Origin: Nocardioides furvisabuli
GTDB taxonomy: Bacteria; Actinomycetota; Actinomycetes; Propionibacteriales; Nocardioidaceae
NCBI RefSeq assembly: GCF_021083185.1
Contig: NZ_JAIGQB010000002.1
Coordinates: forward strand, 496,001-560,000
Direction: 5' to 3'
Length of the DNA: 64,000 nucleotides
Translations under genes and position numbers: made by a program
Shown: one piece after another, positions 8,453-18,902 of the stretch
Layout: each line of letters begins with the position of its first letter
Numbering within the stretch: the stretch's first letter is position 1
The notes under the pieces: model-generated
Seen by the model: only the letters and a program-made list of their open reading frames with translations
What the model was told of the DNA's origin: nothing
The model's database searches: none

Positions 8453-9640
8453 GTGACTACGCTGTGCGCCGTGGAGCCCCGTCCCAGCCTCGCCGAGACG
8501 CAGCCCGAGCTCACGCGGGCCGGGCACGCGTGGCGCTACGCGCTGTGCGTGGCGATCTCGGTCGCGGTGTGGCAGTCGGTCGCGGCGATCGAGTGGCGCG
8601 AGCAGCGGATGCTGTTCGCCGCCGAGCTCGTGCTGGGTGCGTGTGCCTACGTCCTGGTCCACTTCCGCCGTCGGGCCCCCGTCCCGATCGCGCTGGCGAT
8701 CGCGGCGATGAGCGCGCTCTCCGGCGTGGCCGCAGGTCCGGCGACGCTGGCGGCGGTCTCGGTCGCCACCCGCCGCGACCCCCGCCAGGTCATCGTCGTC
8801 GGCGCCGCGAACCTGGCGGCCGCGCAGACCTACACGTCCGTCGCCCCCTTCGACGACAACGACCCGGTGATCACCACGCTGGTCAACATCGCGGTCAACG
8901 CCGGGATGATGGGCTGGGGCCTCTACATCGGCTCGCGCCGCGAGATCATCTGGAACCTGCGCACCCGCGCCGAGCGGGCCGAGCGCGAGCAGGAGCTGCG
9001 GGTGTCGCAGGCGCGCACCACCGAGCGGACGCGCATCGCCCGCGAGATGCACGACGTGCTGGCCCACCGCATCACCCTGGTCTCGATGCAGGCCGGCGCA
9101 CTGGCCTTCCGCGACGACCTCGACGGCGACCGGCTGCGCGACGGGCTCGCCCAGATCCAGGACCAGGCCAACGACGCCCTCCACGAGCTGCGTGACGTCC
9201 TCGGGGTGCTGCGCGAGGACGACCCCGGGACTCCCACCGCCCGCCCGCAGCCGACGTACGCCGACATCGCCGCGCTCGTCGACGAGGCGCGGTCGCTCGG
9301 CCTCGACGTCGACTTCGCCGACGACCTGGACCCCACGACGCCGGTGCCCGCCGCGACCGGCCGCACGGTCTACCGCATCGTGCAGGAGGGCCTCACCAAC
9401 GTCCGCAAGCACGCGCCCGGATCCGCGGTCGCGATCCGCTCGTCGGGCGACCCGCGGTCGGGCATCACGGTGACGTTGGCCAACCCGCTCGCCGAGCGGC
9501 ACCGCCCCACCGGCGCCCCGGGGGCCGGACTGGGGCTCGTCGGGCTGCGCGAGCGCACCGAGCTGCGCGGCGGACGGTTGGACCAGCGCGCCGAGGAGTC
9601 CGCCTTCGTGCTGGAGGCATGGCTACCGTGGTCGGCGTGA
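8453..9640 (+). CDS. Two-component sensor histidine kinase (NarL/DesK type)
   Basis: 395 residues. The N-terminal 145 residues hold about four membrane segments without a large extracellular domain, so it may sense the membrane itself or a small molecule in it. A dimerisation and phosphoacceptor domain (HisKA_3) follows, with the phosphorylated His at about residue 200 in REMHDVLAHR, then an ATPase domain with GAGLGLVGLRERTELRGG. The GTG at 8453 is chosen because AAAGGAGG sits six or seven bases upstream; an open frame continues upstream but has no such site. The response regulator overlaps its 3' end. The stimulus is unknown. Confidence 0.9.
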   Translation: MTTLCAVEPRPSLAETQPELTRAGHAWRYALCVAISVAVWQSVAAIEWREQRMLFAAELVLGACAYVLVHFRRRAPVPIALAIAAMSALSGVAAGPATLAAVSVATRRDPRQVIVVGAANLAAAQTYTSVAPFDDNDPVITTLVNIAVNAGMMGWGLYIGSRREIIWNLRTRAERAEREQELRVSQARTTERTRIAREMHDVLAHRITLVSMQAGALAFRDDLDGDRLRDGLAQIQDQANDALHELRDVLGVLREDDPGTPTARPQPTYADIAALVDEARSLGLDVDFADDLDPTTPVPAATGRTVYRIVQEGLTNVRKHAPGSAVAIRSSGDPRSGITVTLANPLAERHRPTGAPGAGLGLVGLRERTELRGGRLDQRAEESAFVLEAWLPWSA

Positions 9641-10287
9641 TCCGCGTCCTGCTCGTCGACGACGACCCGCTCGTGCGTTCCGCGCTGTCGCTGATGCTCG
9701 GCGGCCAGTCCGACATCGAGGTGGTGGGCGAGGCCCCGCACGGGGAGGCGGGCCTCGTGCTCGTGGGCGAGCTCGAGCCCGACGTGGTCCTGATGGACAT
9801 CAGGATGCCGGTCATGGACGGCCTCGAGGCGACGAAGGCGCTCCACGAGCGGCCCTCCCCACCGTCCGTGGTGGTGCTGACCACCTTCGACGCCGACGAC
9901 CACGTCGTCCGCGCGATCGCTGCCGGCGCCGACGGCTTCCTGCTGAAGGACACCCCGCCCGGCGACATCGTCAGCGCCATCCGCACCGTCGCCGCCGGCG
10001 ACGCGATGCTCTCCCCCTCGGCCACGCGCAGCCTCGTCTCACGGCTGCGGGGCATGACCGCCAACCACCGCGTCACCCAGGCCGCCGACCGGCTGACCGT
10101 GCTCACCGAGCGCGAGCTCGAGGTCGCGGTCTGCGTGGGCCGCGGGCTCAGCAACTCCGAGATCGCCTCGGAGCTCTACCTCTCGATCCCGACGGTCAAG
10201 TCGCACGTGTCGCGACTGCTGACCAAGCTCGGCAGCACGAACCGGGTCCAGGTGGCCATGGTGGTGCACGACGCGGGACTGGTCTGA
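9637..10287 (+). CDS. LuxR/NarL-family response regulator
   Basis: About 216 residues. Receiver domain with the acidic pocket VDDD at the N-terminus, phosphoacceptor Asp54 in VLMDIRMPVMDG and Lys in LLKDTPP, followed by a LuxR-type helix-turn-helix (LTERELEVAVCVGRGLSNSE to the end). It should be phosphorylated by the kinase encoded just upstream and bind DNA as a dimer. The start is ambiguous: GTG 9637 overlaps the kinase stop codon as GTGA and gives the usual N-terminus VIRVLLVDDD; ATG 9619 and GTG 9628 (ten bases after GGAGG) are alternatives. Targets cannot be inferred here. Confidence 0.9.
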   Translation: MIRVLLVDDDPLVRSALSLMLGGQSDIEVVGEAPHGEAGLVLVGELEPDVVLMDIRMPVMDGLEATKALHERPSPPSVVVLTTFDADDHVVRAIAAGADGFLLKDTPPGDIVSAIRTVAAGDAMLSPSATRSLVSRLRGMTANHRVTQAADRLTVLTERELEVAVCVGRGLSNSEIASELYLSIPTVKSHVSRLLTKLGSTNRVQVAMVVHDAGLV

Positions 10288-10288
10288 C

Positions 10289-11059
10289 TCAGACCTCGTA
10301 CGTCGCGCCGGCGCGTGCGAGCTCGACCGGACCCGACCACTCGGACCGGGCCTCGGCCTCCGCGTCGGCCGGGTCGTGCCACGGCGGGACGTGGGTCAGC
10401 ACGAGGCGCTCCACGCCCGCGCGCGCGGCCGTACGTCCGCAGTCGGCGCCGGTCATGTGCAGGTCGGGCGGGTTGTCGTCCACACTGCGGAAGGAGGCCT
10501 CGGCCAGCAGCAGGTGCGCCCCTGCCGCCGCCTCGTCGAGCGCCGCGCACGGGCCGGTGTCGCCGGAGTAGACGAGGGTGCGGCCACCGGCGCTGACGGT
10601 GAGCGCGAAGGCGGCGACGGGGTGGACCACCTCGCGCGCCTCGACGCGGAAGGGACCGAGGTCGACCGGCCCGTCGTGCTCGGTGAAGGCGAACTCCTCG
10701 GTCATTCCGGGCTCCAGCGGCAGGTCGTAGGCGCGTGCCATCCGCTCCGCCGTGCCGGCCGGGCCCCAGACCGGGATCCGCGGCTGCGGCCCGGTGGGGT
10801 GGTACTTGCGCATCACGTAGTAGCCGCAGAGGTCCAGGCAGTGGTCGGCGTGCAGGTGGCTGAGGAAGACCGCGTCGATGCCGAGCGGGTCGGCGTAGCG
10901 GTGCAGCTGGCCCAGCGCGCCGTTGCCGAGGTCGAGCAGGATCCGCCACGTGCGGGTCTCCCCCGACGCGTCCGTGTGCTCGGCCTCGACGAGGTAGCAG
11001 CTGGCGGGCGACTCGGGTCCGGGGTAGGAACCGGAGCAGCCGACGACGGTGAGTCTCAT
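10289..11059 (-). CDS. MBL-fold metallohydrolase, Rv1339-like (possible cAMP phosphodiesterase)
   Basis: 256 residues, metallo-beta-lactamase fold. The metal site [10 protein letters not shown] (HxHxDH) is near residues 67-72, with further ligands in VYSGDTGPC and LTHVPPWHD. It sits directly after murI and before the rph-rdgB pair, the same order as Rv1338-Rv1339-Rv1340-Rv1341 in Mycobacterium tuberculosis. Rv1339 has been reported to be an atypical class II cyclic AMP phosphodiesterase (recalled), so this protein may do the same; the sequence alone only shows the fold. The ATG overlaps the murI stop by four bases, so it is co-transcribed with murI. Confidence 0.85.
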   Translation of the reverse strand: MRLTVVGCSGSYPGPESPASCYLVEAEHTDASGETRTWRILLDLGNGALGQLHRYADPLGIDAVFLSHLHADHCLDLCGYYVMRKYHPTGPQPRIPVWGPAGTAERMARAYDLPLEPGMTEEFAFTEHDGPVDLGPFRVEAREVVHPVAAFALTVSAGGRTLVYSGDTGPCAALDEAAAGAHLLLAEASFRSVDDNPPDLHMTGADCGRTAARAGVERLVLTHVPPWHDPADAEAEARSEWSGPVELARAGATYEV

Positions 11060-11880
11060 CGCACTCCTCCGGCGAACTGGGTGGCGCTGAGCAGCTCCGA
11101 GCCGAGGAAGCGTCGGCCGATGGTGGCGAAGTCCTCGGGGCTGCCGGTGGTCGAGAAGGTGTAGGCCGGCTCTCCTGCCTCGCGCATCAGCCCGGTGCGC
11201 GCGAGCATCTTGTAGACGTCCTTCGCGCACTCCTCAGCCGAGCTCACCAGGGTCACCCCGTCGCCCATCACGTAGGAGATGACGCCCGTGAGGAGGGGGT
11301 AGTGGGTGCAGCCGAGGATGAGGGTGTCGACGCCCGCAGCCGCGAGCGGGTCGAGGTAGTCGTGGGCGGCGGCGAGCAGCTCCTCGCCGCCGGTGACTCC
11401 CTGCTCGACGAAGTCGACGAAGCTCGGGCAGGCCTGGATGTGCAGGTCGAGGTGCGGCGCGGCGGCGAACGCGTCGTCGTACGCCATCGAGCTCGCGGTC
11501 GCACGTGTGCAGATGACGCCGACGCGGTCGTTGCGCGTGGCGGCCGCGGCCCGGCGTGCGGCGGGCAGGATCACCTCGACGACCGGCACGTCGTAGCGCT
11601 CACGTGCGTCGCGGAGCATGGCGGCGCTCGCGGAGTTGCACGCGATGACCAGCGCCTTGACGCCCTCGGCGTAGAGATGGTCGAGGCACTCGAGGGCGTA
11701 CTCGCGGACCTCGCCGATCGGCTTCTGGCCGTAGGGCTGGCGGGCGGTGTCGCCGAGGTAGACCACCGACTCGTGCGGGAGCTGGTCGATCACCGAGCGC
11801 GCGACCGTCAGACCGCCGAAGCCGGAGTCGAAGATGCCGATCGGGGCGTCGGCGGTCAACCGCGGCATGGGAGTCGGCAC
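11056..11880 (-). CDS. murI: Glutamate racemase
   Basis: 274 residues. [15 protein letters not shown] near the N-terminus is the substrate-binding motif; the two catalytic cysteines are Cys81 in ACNSAS and Cys191 in LGCTHYP. It makes D-glutamate for peptidoglycan. The GTG at 11880 is preferred over ATG 11868 because TAGCCT lies seven bases upstream and no Shine-Dalgarno is seen, so the message is likely leaderless. The stop codon overlaps the next gene (Rv1339-like) by four bases. Confidence 0.95.
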   Translation of the reverse strand: MPTPMPRLTADAPIGIFDSGFGGLTVARSVIDQLPHESVVYLGDTARQPYGQKPIGEVREYALECLDHLYAEGVKALVIACNSASAAMLRDARERYDVPVVEVILPAARRAAAATRNDRVGVICTRATASSMAYDDAFAAAPHLDLHIQACPSFVDFVEQGVTGGEELLAAAHDYLDPLAAAGVDTLILGCTHYPLLTGVISYVMGDGVTLVSSAEECAKDVYKMLARTGLMREAGEPAYTFSTTGSPEDFATIGRRFLGSELLSATQFAGGVR

Positions 11881-11887
11881 AGGCAGC

Positions 11888-11893
11888 AGGCTA
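11888..11893 (-). promoter_or_regulatory. -10 box of leaderless promoter (murI)
   Basis: TAGCCT on the minus strand, seven bases before GTG 11880. It decides the murI start. Confidence 0.55.
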
Positions 11894-11959
11894 GGCGCTC
11901 GCCCCGTCGCCGGTCACGCCGTTGCGGGCGTCGGACCCGTCACACCGCCCTCGCCGGGT

Positions 11960-11965
11960 TAGGGT
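11960..11965 (+). promoter_or_regulatory. -10 box of leaderless promoter (phosphodiesterase gene)
   Basis: TAGGGT, six bases before GTG 11972, no ribosome binding site. Confidence 0.6.
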
Positions 11966-11971
11966 CGGCGC

Positions 11972-13018
11972 GTGACCCTGCGCTCCGTGCTCGCCTCCGT
12001 CCTCGCCTGCTCCGCGGTCGGCTTCTGCCTGACCGCAGCACCGGCCCAGGTGCCTGACGGCAGCCCGAGCGCCAGCACCGCGCGCGTCTCCGCCGACGAC
12101 GCGGTGGAGTCCGTGCTCGCGATCTCCCTCGACGGCCTCAACCCCGAGGCGCTGCGCATCCTCGGGCGCAAGGGCACCCCGCACCTGCACGCCCTGATGG
12201 ACTCCGGCGCCTCCACGCTCAACGCCCGCACCGAGCACGAGCTCACCATCACGCTGCCCAACCACACCGGGATGGTCACCGGCCGCCGGGTCGAGGCCTC
12301 GAGCGGCGGTCACGGCGTGACGTGGAACGACGACCGGCGCCGCCCCGCGACCGTCCAGGCCGCGGCCGGCGAGCGCGTGGAGTCGGTCTTCACCTCGATC
12401 CACGAGGCCGGCGGGTCGACCGCGCTGTTCGCCAGCAAGACCAAGTTCTCCCTGTGGAAGCGCAGCTGGCCGCTGAGCATCGACACCACCCGGATCCGGC
12501 TCGACAACACCACGTTGACCCGCTCCGTACGGCGTGACCTGCGGCGCCGCGACCGCGCCTTCCGCTTCGTCCACTTCTCGCTGCCCGACCAGGTCGGCCA
12601 CGCGCGCGGTTTCATGTCCAAGCCCTACCTGCGCGCGGTCAAGAAGGTCGACGCGCTCGTCGGCATCCTCGCCGACACCGTGCACTCCGACGCCGAGCTC
12701 GACGGCAGCACGGCGATCATCCTCACCAGCGACCACGGCGGTCTCGGCACCGGCCACTCCGACGCCCGGCGCCTGCCCAACTACCGCATCGCCTTCATGG
12801 TCTCCGGCCCCGGCGTGATGCCCGGCACCGACCTCTACGCGCTCAACCCCGACGACCTGCAGGACCCGGGCGCGCGCCGCACGACGTACGACGACGCGCT
12901 CCAGCCCGTCCGCAACGGCGACCTCGCCAACCTCGCGCTCGACCTGCTCGACCTGGACGCGGTGCCCGGCAGCGAGCACAACGCGACGCTCGACCTCGAC
13001 GTCACCCCGGCCGGGTGA
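11972..13018 (+). CDS. Secreted alkaline-phosphatase superfamily phosphodiesterase/nucleotide pyrophosphatase
   Basis: 348 residues with a Sec-type signal peptide (about 1-23, hydrophobic, ending near AAPAQ). The mature part has the type I phosphodiesterase metal sites: SLDGLNPEALRIL with the first Asp, the nucleophile in LTITLPNHTGMVTG (Thr after LTIT), FVHFSLPDQVGHARG, and TSDHGGLGTGHSD. It would hydrolyse phosphodiester or phosphomonoester bonds outside the cell; the substrate is unknown. GTG 11972 follows a leaderless promoter. The downstream DUF3152 gene begins within its stop codon, suggesting the two secreted enzymes are co-expressed. Confidence 0.85.
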   Translation: MTLRSVLASVLACSAVGFCLTAAPAQVPDGSPSASTARVSADDAVESVLAISLDGLNPEALRILGRKGTPHLHALMDSGASTLNARTEHELTITLPNHTGMVTGRRVEASSGGHGVTWNDDRRRPATVQAAAGERVESVFTSIHEAGGSTALFASKTKFSLWKRSWPLSIDTTRIRLDNTTLTRSVRRDLRRRDRAFRFVHFSLPDQVGHARGFMSKPYLRAVKKVDALVGILADTVHSDAELDGSTAIILTSDHGGLGTGHSDARRLPNYRIAFMVSGPGVMPGTDLYALNPDDLQDPGARRTTYDDALQPVRNGDLANLALDLLDLDAVPGSEHNATLDLDVTPAG

Positions 13019-13875
13019 CCTGGGCTCGGCCCATGATCCGCCCCGCGGCCGGACTGGCCGCCGTTCTCGCGCTCCTGCTGACGGGCACCGGCCCCGCGGA
13101 TGCGGCCGTCGCGGACGCCCCGCTGCCTGCGCTCGTCGCGGTGGAGGCACCCGAGGCGAACGGCACGCCGCGTGCGGGTCAGGTGCTGCGGGCCTTCCCG
13201 GGCCGGTGGCAACCCCGTCGCCAGGAGACCCGCTACCGCTGGCTGCGCGACGGGGAGCGCGTGCGCGGCGCTCGGGAGCGGCGCTACCGCCTGACGGCGC
13301 TCGACGTCGGCGCGCGCATGAGCGTCGAGGTGCGGGTGCGGGCCCCTGGGCACGCGTGGACCCCCGCGGTGTCCGCTGCGACGGCACGGGTCGACCATGC
13401 CACCCCGGTGCGGCGCCGGGTGACCTTCTCGGTCGCGACACGGGGTCGGATCAGCACCAGCGTGCGGGACTTCGCCCGCCTGGCGCAGGAGACGTACGAC
13501 GACGCGCGCGGCTGGCGCGCCGGCGGCGTCCAGTTCCGCCGGGTCCGACGCGGGGGCGACTTCACGCTGGTGCTGTCCGAGGCGCGGATGGTGCCGTCGT
13601 TCTCCCCCTCGTGCTCGGCCATGTGGTCGTGCCGCGTCGGACGTCACGTCGTCATCAACCAGGACCGCTGGAAGCACGCCTCGCCGGCCTGGAACCGCGC
13701 CGGACGCAGCCTGCGCGACTACCGGCACCTGGTGGTCAACCACGAGACGGGCCACTGGCTCGGCCGAGGACACGTGGGTTGCCCCGGATCGGGACCGGCC
13801 CCGGTGATGATGCAGCAGTCCAAGGGCACGGGCGCGTGCACGTTCAACCCCTGGCCGCTGCCCTGGGAGCGTTGA
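13015..13875 (+). CDS. Secreted DUF3152 putative zinc metalloprotease
   Basis: 286 residues with a signal peptide (about 1-30), an Ig-like/PKD-type segment (about 40-120, WLRDGERVRGARERRYRL) and a C-terminal DUF3152 domain. That domain shows a zinc-binding HETGHWLGRGH motif (HExxHxxxxxH) and four cysteines (CSAMWSC, and two near the C-terminus) likely forming disulfides. Substrate unknown; the metzincin-like motif argues for peptidase activity. GTG 13015 overlaps the stop of the preceding gene (GTGA); ATG 13033 would also leave an intact signal peptide. Confidence 0.8.
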   Translation: MTWARPMIRPAAGLAAVLALLLTGTGPADAAVADAPLPALVAVEAPEANGTPRAGQVLRAFPGRWQPRRQETRYRWLRDGERVRGARERRYRLTALDVGARMSVEVRVRAPGHAWTPAVSAATARVDHATPVRRRVTFSVATRGRISTSVRDFARLAQETYDDARGWRAGGVQFRRVRRGGDFTLVLSEARMVPSFSPSCSAMWSCRVGRHVVINQDRWKHASPAWNRAGRSLRDYRHLVVNHETGHWLGRGHVGCPGSGPAPVMMQQSKGTGACTFNPWPLPWER

Positions 13876-13879
13876 GCCC

Positions 13880-15593
<1,714 letters not shown>

Positions 15594-15599
15594 GGCTCC

Positions 15600-15605
15600 A
15601 CCCTA
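15600..15605 (-). promoter_or_regulatory. -10 box of leaderless promoter (mec-cysO-cysM operon)
   Basis: TAGGGT on the minus strand, six bases before GTG 15593. Confidence 0.6.
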
Positions 15606-15679
15606 GGCAGCCGACCGAAGCGGCCCGCACACGTCTCACCGCTTAGTCTTGACGTCGAGAGACCTGGGGGAAGGACCGC

Positions 15680-16930
15680 ATGACGCTGCACGATGTTCCG
15701 CCACTGACCCGACGGGGCGTCCCGCTCGAGCGCGACCTGCGGGTGCTGGCGATCGGCTCCTTCGCCAACCGGTTCGGCGCCGGCGCGGTCATGACGACGA
15801 GCGCGCTCTACTTCACCCGTCAGGTCGGCTTCTCCGCCGCCGAGGTGGCGCTCGCGCTGTCGGTCGCCGCGATCGTCGGGATCGTCGTCCAGGTCCCGGC
15901 AGGCCAGCTCGGCGACACCCGTGGCCCCCGCCGGGTGCTCACCTGGTGCATGGTCGGCGCCGCGCTCACGAGCGCGCTGCCGGTCCTGGCGCGTACGCCG
16001 TGGCAGCTCGCGCTGCTCCTCGGCCTGCTGGCGCTCTTCGAGCGGTCCGCCGGCTCCGTGCAGCAGGGCGTCATCGCCCAGCTCGCGACGGGCGGGCGGG
16101 GCGTGCTCTTCAAGGCCTACCTGCGTGCGGTGACCAACACCGCCATCGGCCTCGGCTCGGTCTTCGGCGGCGCCGCGCTGGTGATCGACGAGACCTGGGC
16201 CTACGTCGCGGTCTTCGTCCTCAACGCCGTCTTCACCGGCTTCGCCGCGTGGAACAGCACGCGCCTGCCCGAGCTGCCGCCCTACGTGCGGGTCGAGGGC
16301 GAGCCGCGGCTCGCGGTGCTGCGCGACTGGCCCTACGTCGTCGTGGTGGCGATCACCGGCCTGTTCTCGATGCACTTCTTCGTCATGGAGCTCGGCCTGG
16401 CGCTCTACATCTCGGAGCGCACGTCGGCCCCGCCGGTGATGGTGGCGATCCTGCTCGTCGTGAACACGGCGGCCGTCGCGCTCTTCCAGGTCCGCCTGTC
16501 CCGACGGGCCGACTCGGTCGAGGCCGGAGCCCGTGCCCTCGTGCGCGGTGCGGTGTGGATCGCGGCCGGCTTCGCGATCGTGGCGCTGGCCGACCGAGGC
16601 GACGCGACCTTCGCGATCGTCGTCCTGGTCGTCGGATCGCTGGTGCACGTGGTCGGCGAGATGATCGGCTCCGGTGGCCAGTGGGGCCTCCAGATGGGGC
16701 TCGCACCCCACGAGCGGCAGGGCCAGTACCAGGGCTTCGCCGGGCTCGGCTTCAGCGTGGTCGCGGTCATCGGGCCGCCGGTCGTGACCCTGCTGTGCGT
16801 CGAGATGGGTGAGACGGGCTGGCTCGTCCTCGCCGGGATGATGATGGCCATCGCGCTGGTCTCGGTGCCGGTCTCGCGCTGGGCGCTGGCCTCGCGCGAG
16901 CGCTACGGCGTGCTGAGCCACTCGGGATAG
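15680..16930 (+). CDS. MFS transporter (drug-efflux type)
   Basis: 416 residues, about twelve membrane segments in two six-helix halves. The loop after helix 2 reads GQLGDTRGPRRVL, the GxLaDrxGrr motif of major facilitator proteins. AAGGA lies just before the ATG. The following gene encodes a TetR regulator and the intergenic region between them holds a 26-bp perfect palindrome, so the pair may be a regulated efflux system; the palindrome lies downstream of the MFS gene, so the repressor may only control itself. Substrate unknown. Confidence 0.85.
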   Translation: MTLHDVPPLTRRGVPLERDLRVLAIGSFANRFGAGAVMTTSALYFTRQVGFSAAEVALALSVAAIVGIVVQVPAGQLGDTRGPRRVLTWCMVGAALTSALPVLARTPWQLALLLGLLALFERSAGSVQQGVIAQLATGGRGVLFKAYLRAVTNTAIGLGSVFGGAALVIDETWAYVAVFVLNAVFTGFAAWNSTRLPELPPYVRVEGEPRLAVLRDWPYVVVVAITGLFSMHFFVMELGLALYISERTSAPPVMVAILLVVNTAAVALFQVRLSRRADSVEAGARALVRGAVWIAAGFAIVALADRGDATFAIVVLVVGSLVHVVGEMIGSGGQWGLQMGLAPHERQGQYQGFAGLGFSVVAVIGPPVVTLLCVEMGETGWLVLAGMMMAIALVSVPVSRWALASRERYGVLSHSG

Positions 16931-16974
16931 CACTGAACGACCTACCTACCCGCCCGCGCCAACCGGTCGGTCGC

Positions 16975-17000
16975 GAGTTGAATTGACTTCAATTCAACTC
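16975..17000. promoter_or_regulatory. 26-bp perfect palindrome, likely TetR operator
   Basis: Arms GAGTTGAATTGA (16975-16986) and TCAATTCAACTC (16989-17000) with a two-base spacer CT. It is AT-rich compared with its surroundings and lies directly before a TTGACA -35-like hexamer (17002-17007) and the TetR gene. A TetR dimer pair would fit such a long palindrome. Confidence 0.72.
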
Positions 17001-17071
17001 GTTGACAGTCGCTGTTGGGTGCCTGTGGATGAGAGTCCCGCGAGCACCGATCGGTCTGCTGTGCTCCTTCC

Positions 17072-17692
17072 ATGGACGCTGACAACCGCTTCATCCCCCG
17101 CTCGGGCCCGATGTTCTCCCGCAGCAGCCCGGCGAAGGCCCAGATGGCCACCGACCTCGCCATCCCGATCCTGGCCGACGGCGGTTGGCCGGCGCTCACG
17201 CTGCGCAACGTGGCGGCTGCCGCGAACGTCACGCCGCAGGCCATCGCCGCGTGGTTCCCCTCGGTGGCGGCGATGCGTGCGGCCGTCGCGGCGGTCTATG
17301 GTGACCGGTGGATCCGCGAGCGAGACAACCTCGCACGGACGCGGACGTTCTCCCGGGACAGGGTGCGCACCTCGTCCGACGTCGCAGAGGCCCTCCTTCC
17401 GCAGTCCTGGAACGAGGACGTGTACGACGGCATCTGGCTCACCATCGTCGAGGCAGGCCGCTGGGACGAGACCGTCGGTGCTGCCGTAGCCACCGTGCAG
17501 GACCGCGAGAGAGACCTGGTCCGGAGGCTGCTCGAGCCGTCATGGCCAGACGAGGTCGAGCGCCTCGAGCGGGAGGTGGACCTGGTCCTCGCCGCGGTGC
17601 GTGGTCTCCGTGCCAGCTACGCCCCGTTGCGCAGCGGTACGACGACGGTGCGCGCCGGCAGCGTCCTGGCCGGTCTCGCGGGCGCCGGCTGA
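17072..17692 (+). CDS. TetR-family transcriptional regulator
   Basis: 206 residues. The N-terminal helix-turn-helix is recognisable: AKAQMATDLAIPILADGGWPALTLRNVAAAANVTPQAIAAWF, with the turn at VAAAANVTPQAI. The C-terminal ligand domain is not conserved enough to name a ligand. Position and the palindrome 70 bases upstream argue for autorepression. The ATG at 17072 has CCTTCC before it and no Shine-Dalgarno; a TGTGCT box six bases upstream may make it leaderless. Confidence 0.85.
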   Translation: MDADNRFIPRSGPMFSRSSPAKAQMATDLAIPILADGGWPALTLRNVAAAANVTPQAIAAWFPSVAAMRAAVAAVYGDRWIRERDNLARTRTFSRDRVRTSSDVAEALLPQSWNEDVYDGIWLTIVEAGRWDETVGAAVATVQDRERDLVRRLLEPSWPDEVERLEREVDLVLAAVRGLRASYAPLRSGTTTVRAGSVLAGLAGAG

Positions 17693-17702
17693 CAGTGGCG
17701 CG

Positions 17703-18902
17703 TCAGACCCTGATCGCAGCCGGGATCCCGTCGGAGAACACCTCGGGCGTGGAGGGGAAGGACTCCGAGACCCCGAGGGAGTGGCGTACGGCGGACCACG
17801 CGGCCGCGCAGGCGTCGAGCAGGTCGTCCTCGCCGAAGCCGGCGCCGCGGAACCACGGCGGCGCGACGATCCCGTGCGCGGCCAGCGCCTCCCGACGCGC
17901 GGCCACTCCGTCGGTGTCCTTCTTGCGGGCGAGCACCGGGGAGCCGGCCATCCGCGCGAAGCTCACCTCGGGGTGCACCTCGATGACCGTGGCGCCGGGG
18001 CGCGAGCGCACCCACGCGTCGACCTGCAGCACCTTCTCCCGCAGCGCGTAGGCCTGCGCGCTGACGCTCGTACGTCCGCCCGTGGCGGCGAGGTTGGCCG
18101 CGCGGGCGGCGGCGTACGACTCGGCCTCGAGGGCCGCCCGGGTCGGGGTGGAGAAGACCGAGGAGGACCTGCCGGAGAGCTGACGGCGGGCCTCGGCGTC
18201 CGCGAGCCGACCCGAGGCGTCGGGCAGGCCGATGGGGATGTCGATCGCGACGACGGCGACGTGGGTCGTCTCGCGCACCAGCGCGACCAGCCCGTCGATG
18301 GTCGCGTCGACGAAGACCGAGGCCCGGCCACCGGTGTCGATGAGCACGCCGACCCAACCGCCGGGGCACGCGTCCACCCCGAGGACCGGCACGTCCGGGG
18401 TCAGCACCTCGACGGGTGGAGGCTGGTCCGGTGGCACCACGAAGCGCGCCGCACCCTCGTCGCTGAGTGCCGCCGCGATGCGCTCGAGCATCACGTCCGA
18501 CATGTCCGGCAGCGCCGCCGTCGGCCACCACCGCACGTCGCTCGACTCGTCGTCGGCGACGTGGGCCTCCCCCTCGAGCCAGGTGCACGCGAAGGTGAGG
18601 TCGAGGTAGGTCGCGCGGTCGCCGTTGACGTGCACGACCTCGCCGTGGACGGCGGTCGAGGCGAGCCGGTCGACCCGGATCCGCGTGCCGGTCTCCTCCA
18701 GCGCCTCGCGGGCCGCGGCGACCGCGGGCTCCTCGCCGGGGTCCGGGATCCCCGTGACGGGCGTCCAGTGCCCGTTGTCGGCACGCTTGACGAGCAGCAC
18801 CTCGTCGCCGCGGCGCACGACGGCGGTGACGCCGGGCAGCCACAGCGGGTCGTGGCCGATCTTCTCGCGGATCGCGACGACGAAGTCGGGGACCGGGCTC
18901 AC
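17703..18902 (-). CDS. NUDIX hydrolase - DUF429 (RNase H-like) fusion protein
   Basis: 399 residues with two domains. Residues about 20-145 form a NUDIX hydrolase; the Nudix box GIPDPGEEPAVAAAREALEETG (51-72; G-x5-E-x7-RE-x2-EE-x-G) is intact, so pyrophosphatase activity is expected. Residues about 172-395 form a DUF429 domain, a predicted RNase H-like nuclease: VLGVDACPGGW, VAIDIPIGLPD, RSSSVFSTPTR and VIEVHPEVSF give the acidic residues. Both halves look complete. GTG 18902 overlaps the DUF2017 stop by four bases, so it is in the clpS-DUF2017 operon. A normal genome would carry the two domains as separate genes. Confidence 0.85.
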   Translation of the reverse strand: MSPVPDFVVAIREKIGHDPLWLPGVTAVVRRGDEVLLVKRADNGHWTPVTGIPDPGEEPAVAAAREALEETGTRIRVDRLASTAVHGEVVHVNGDRATYLDLTFACTWLEGEAHVADDESSDVRWWPTAALPDMSDVMLERIAAALSDEGAARFVVPPDQPPPVEVLTPDVPVLGVDACPGGWVGVLIDTGGRASVFVDATIDGLVALVRETTHVAVVAIDIPIGLPDASGRLADAEARRQLSGRSSSVFSTPTRAALEAESYAAARAANLAATGGRTSVSAQAYALREKVLQVDAWVRSRPGATVIEVHPEVSFARMAGSPVLARKKDTDGVAARREALAAHGIVAPPWFRGAGFGEDDLLDACAAAWSAVRHSLGVSESFPSTPEVFSDGIPAAIRV

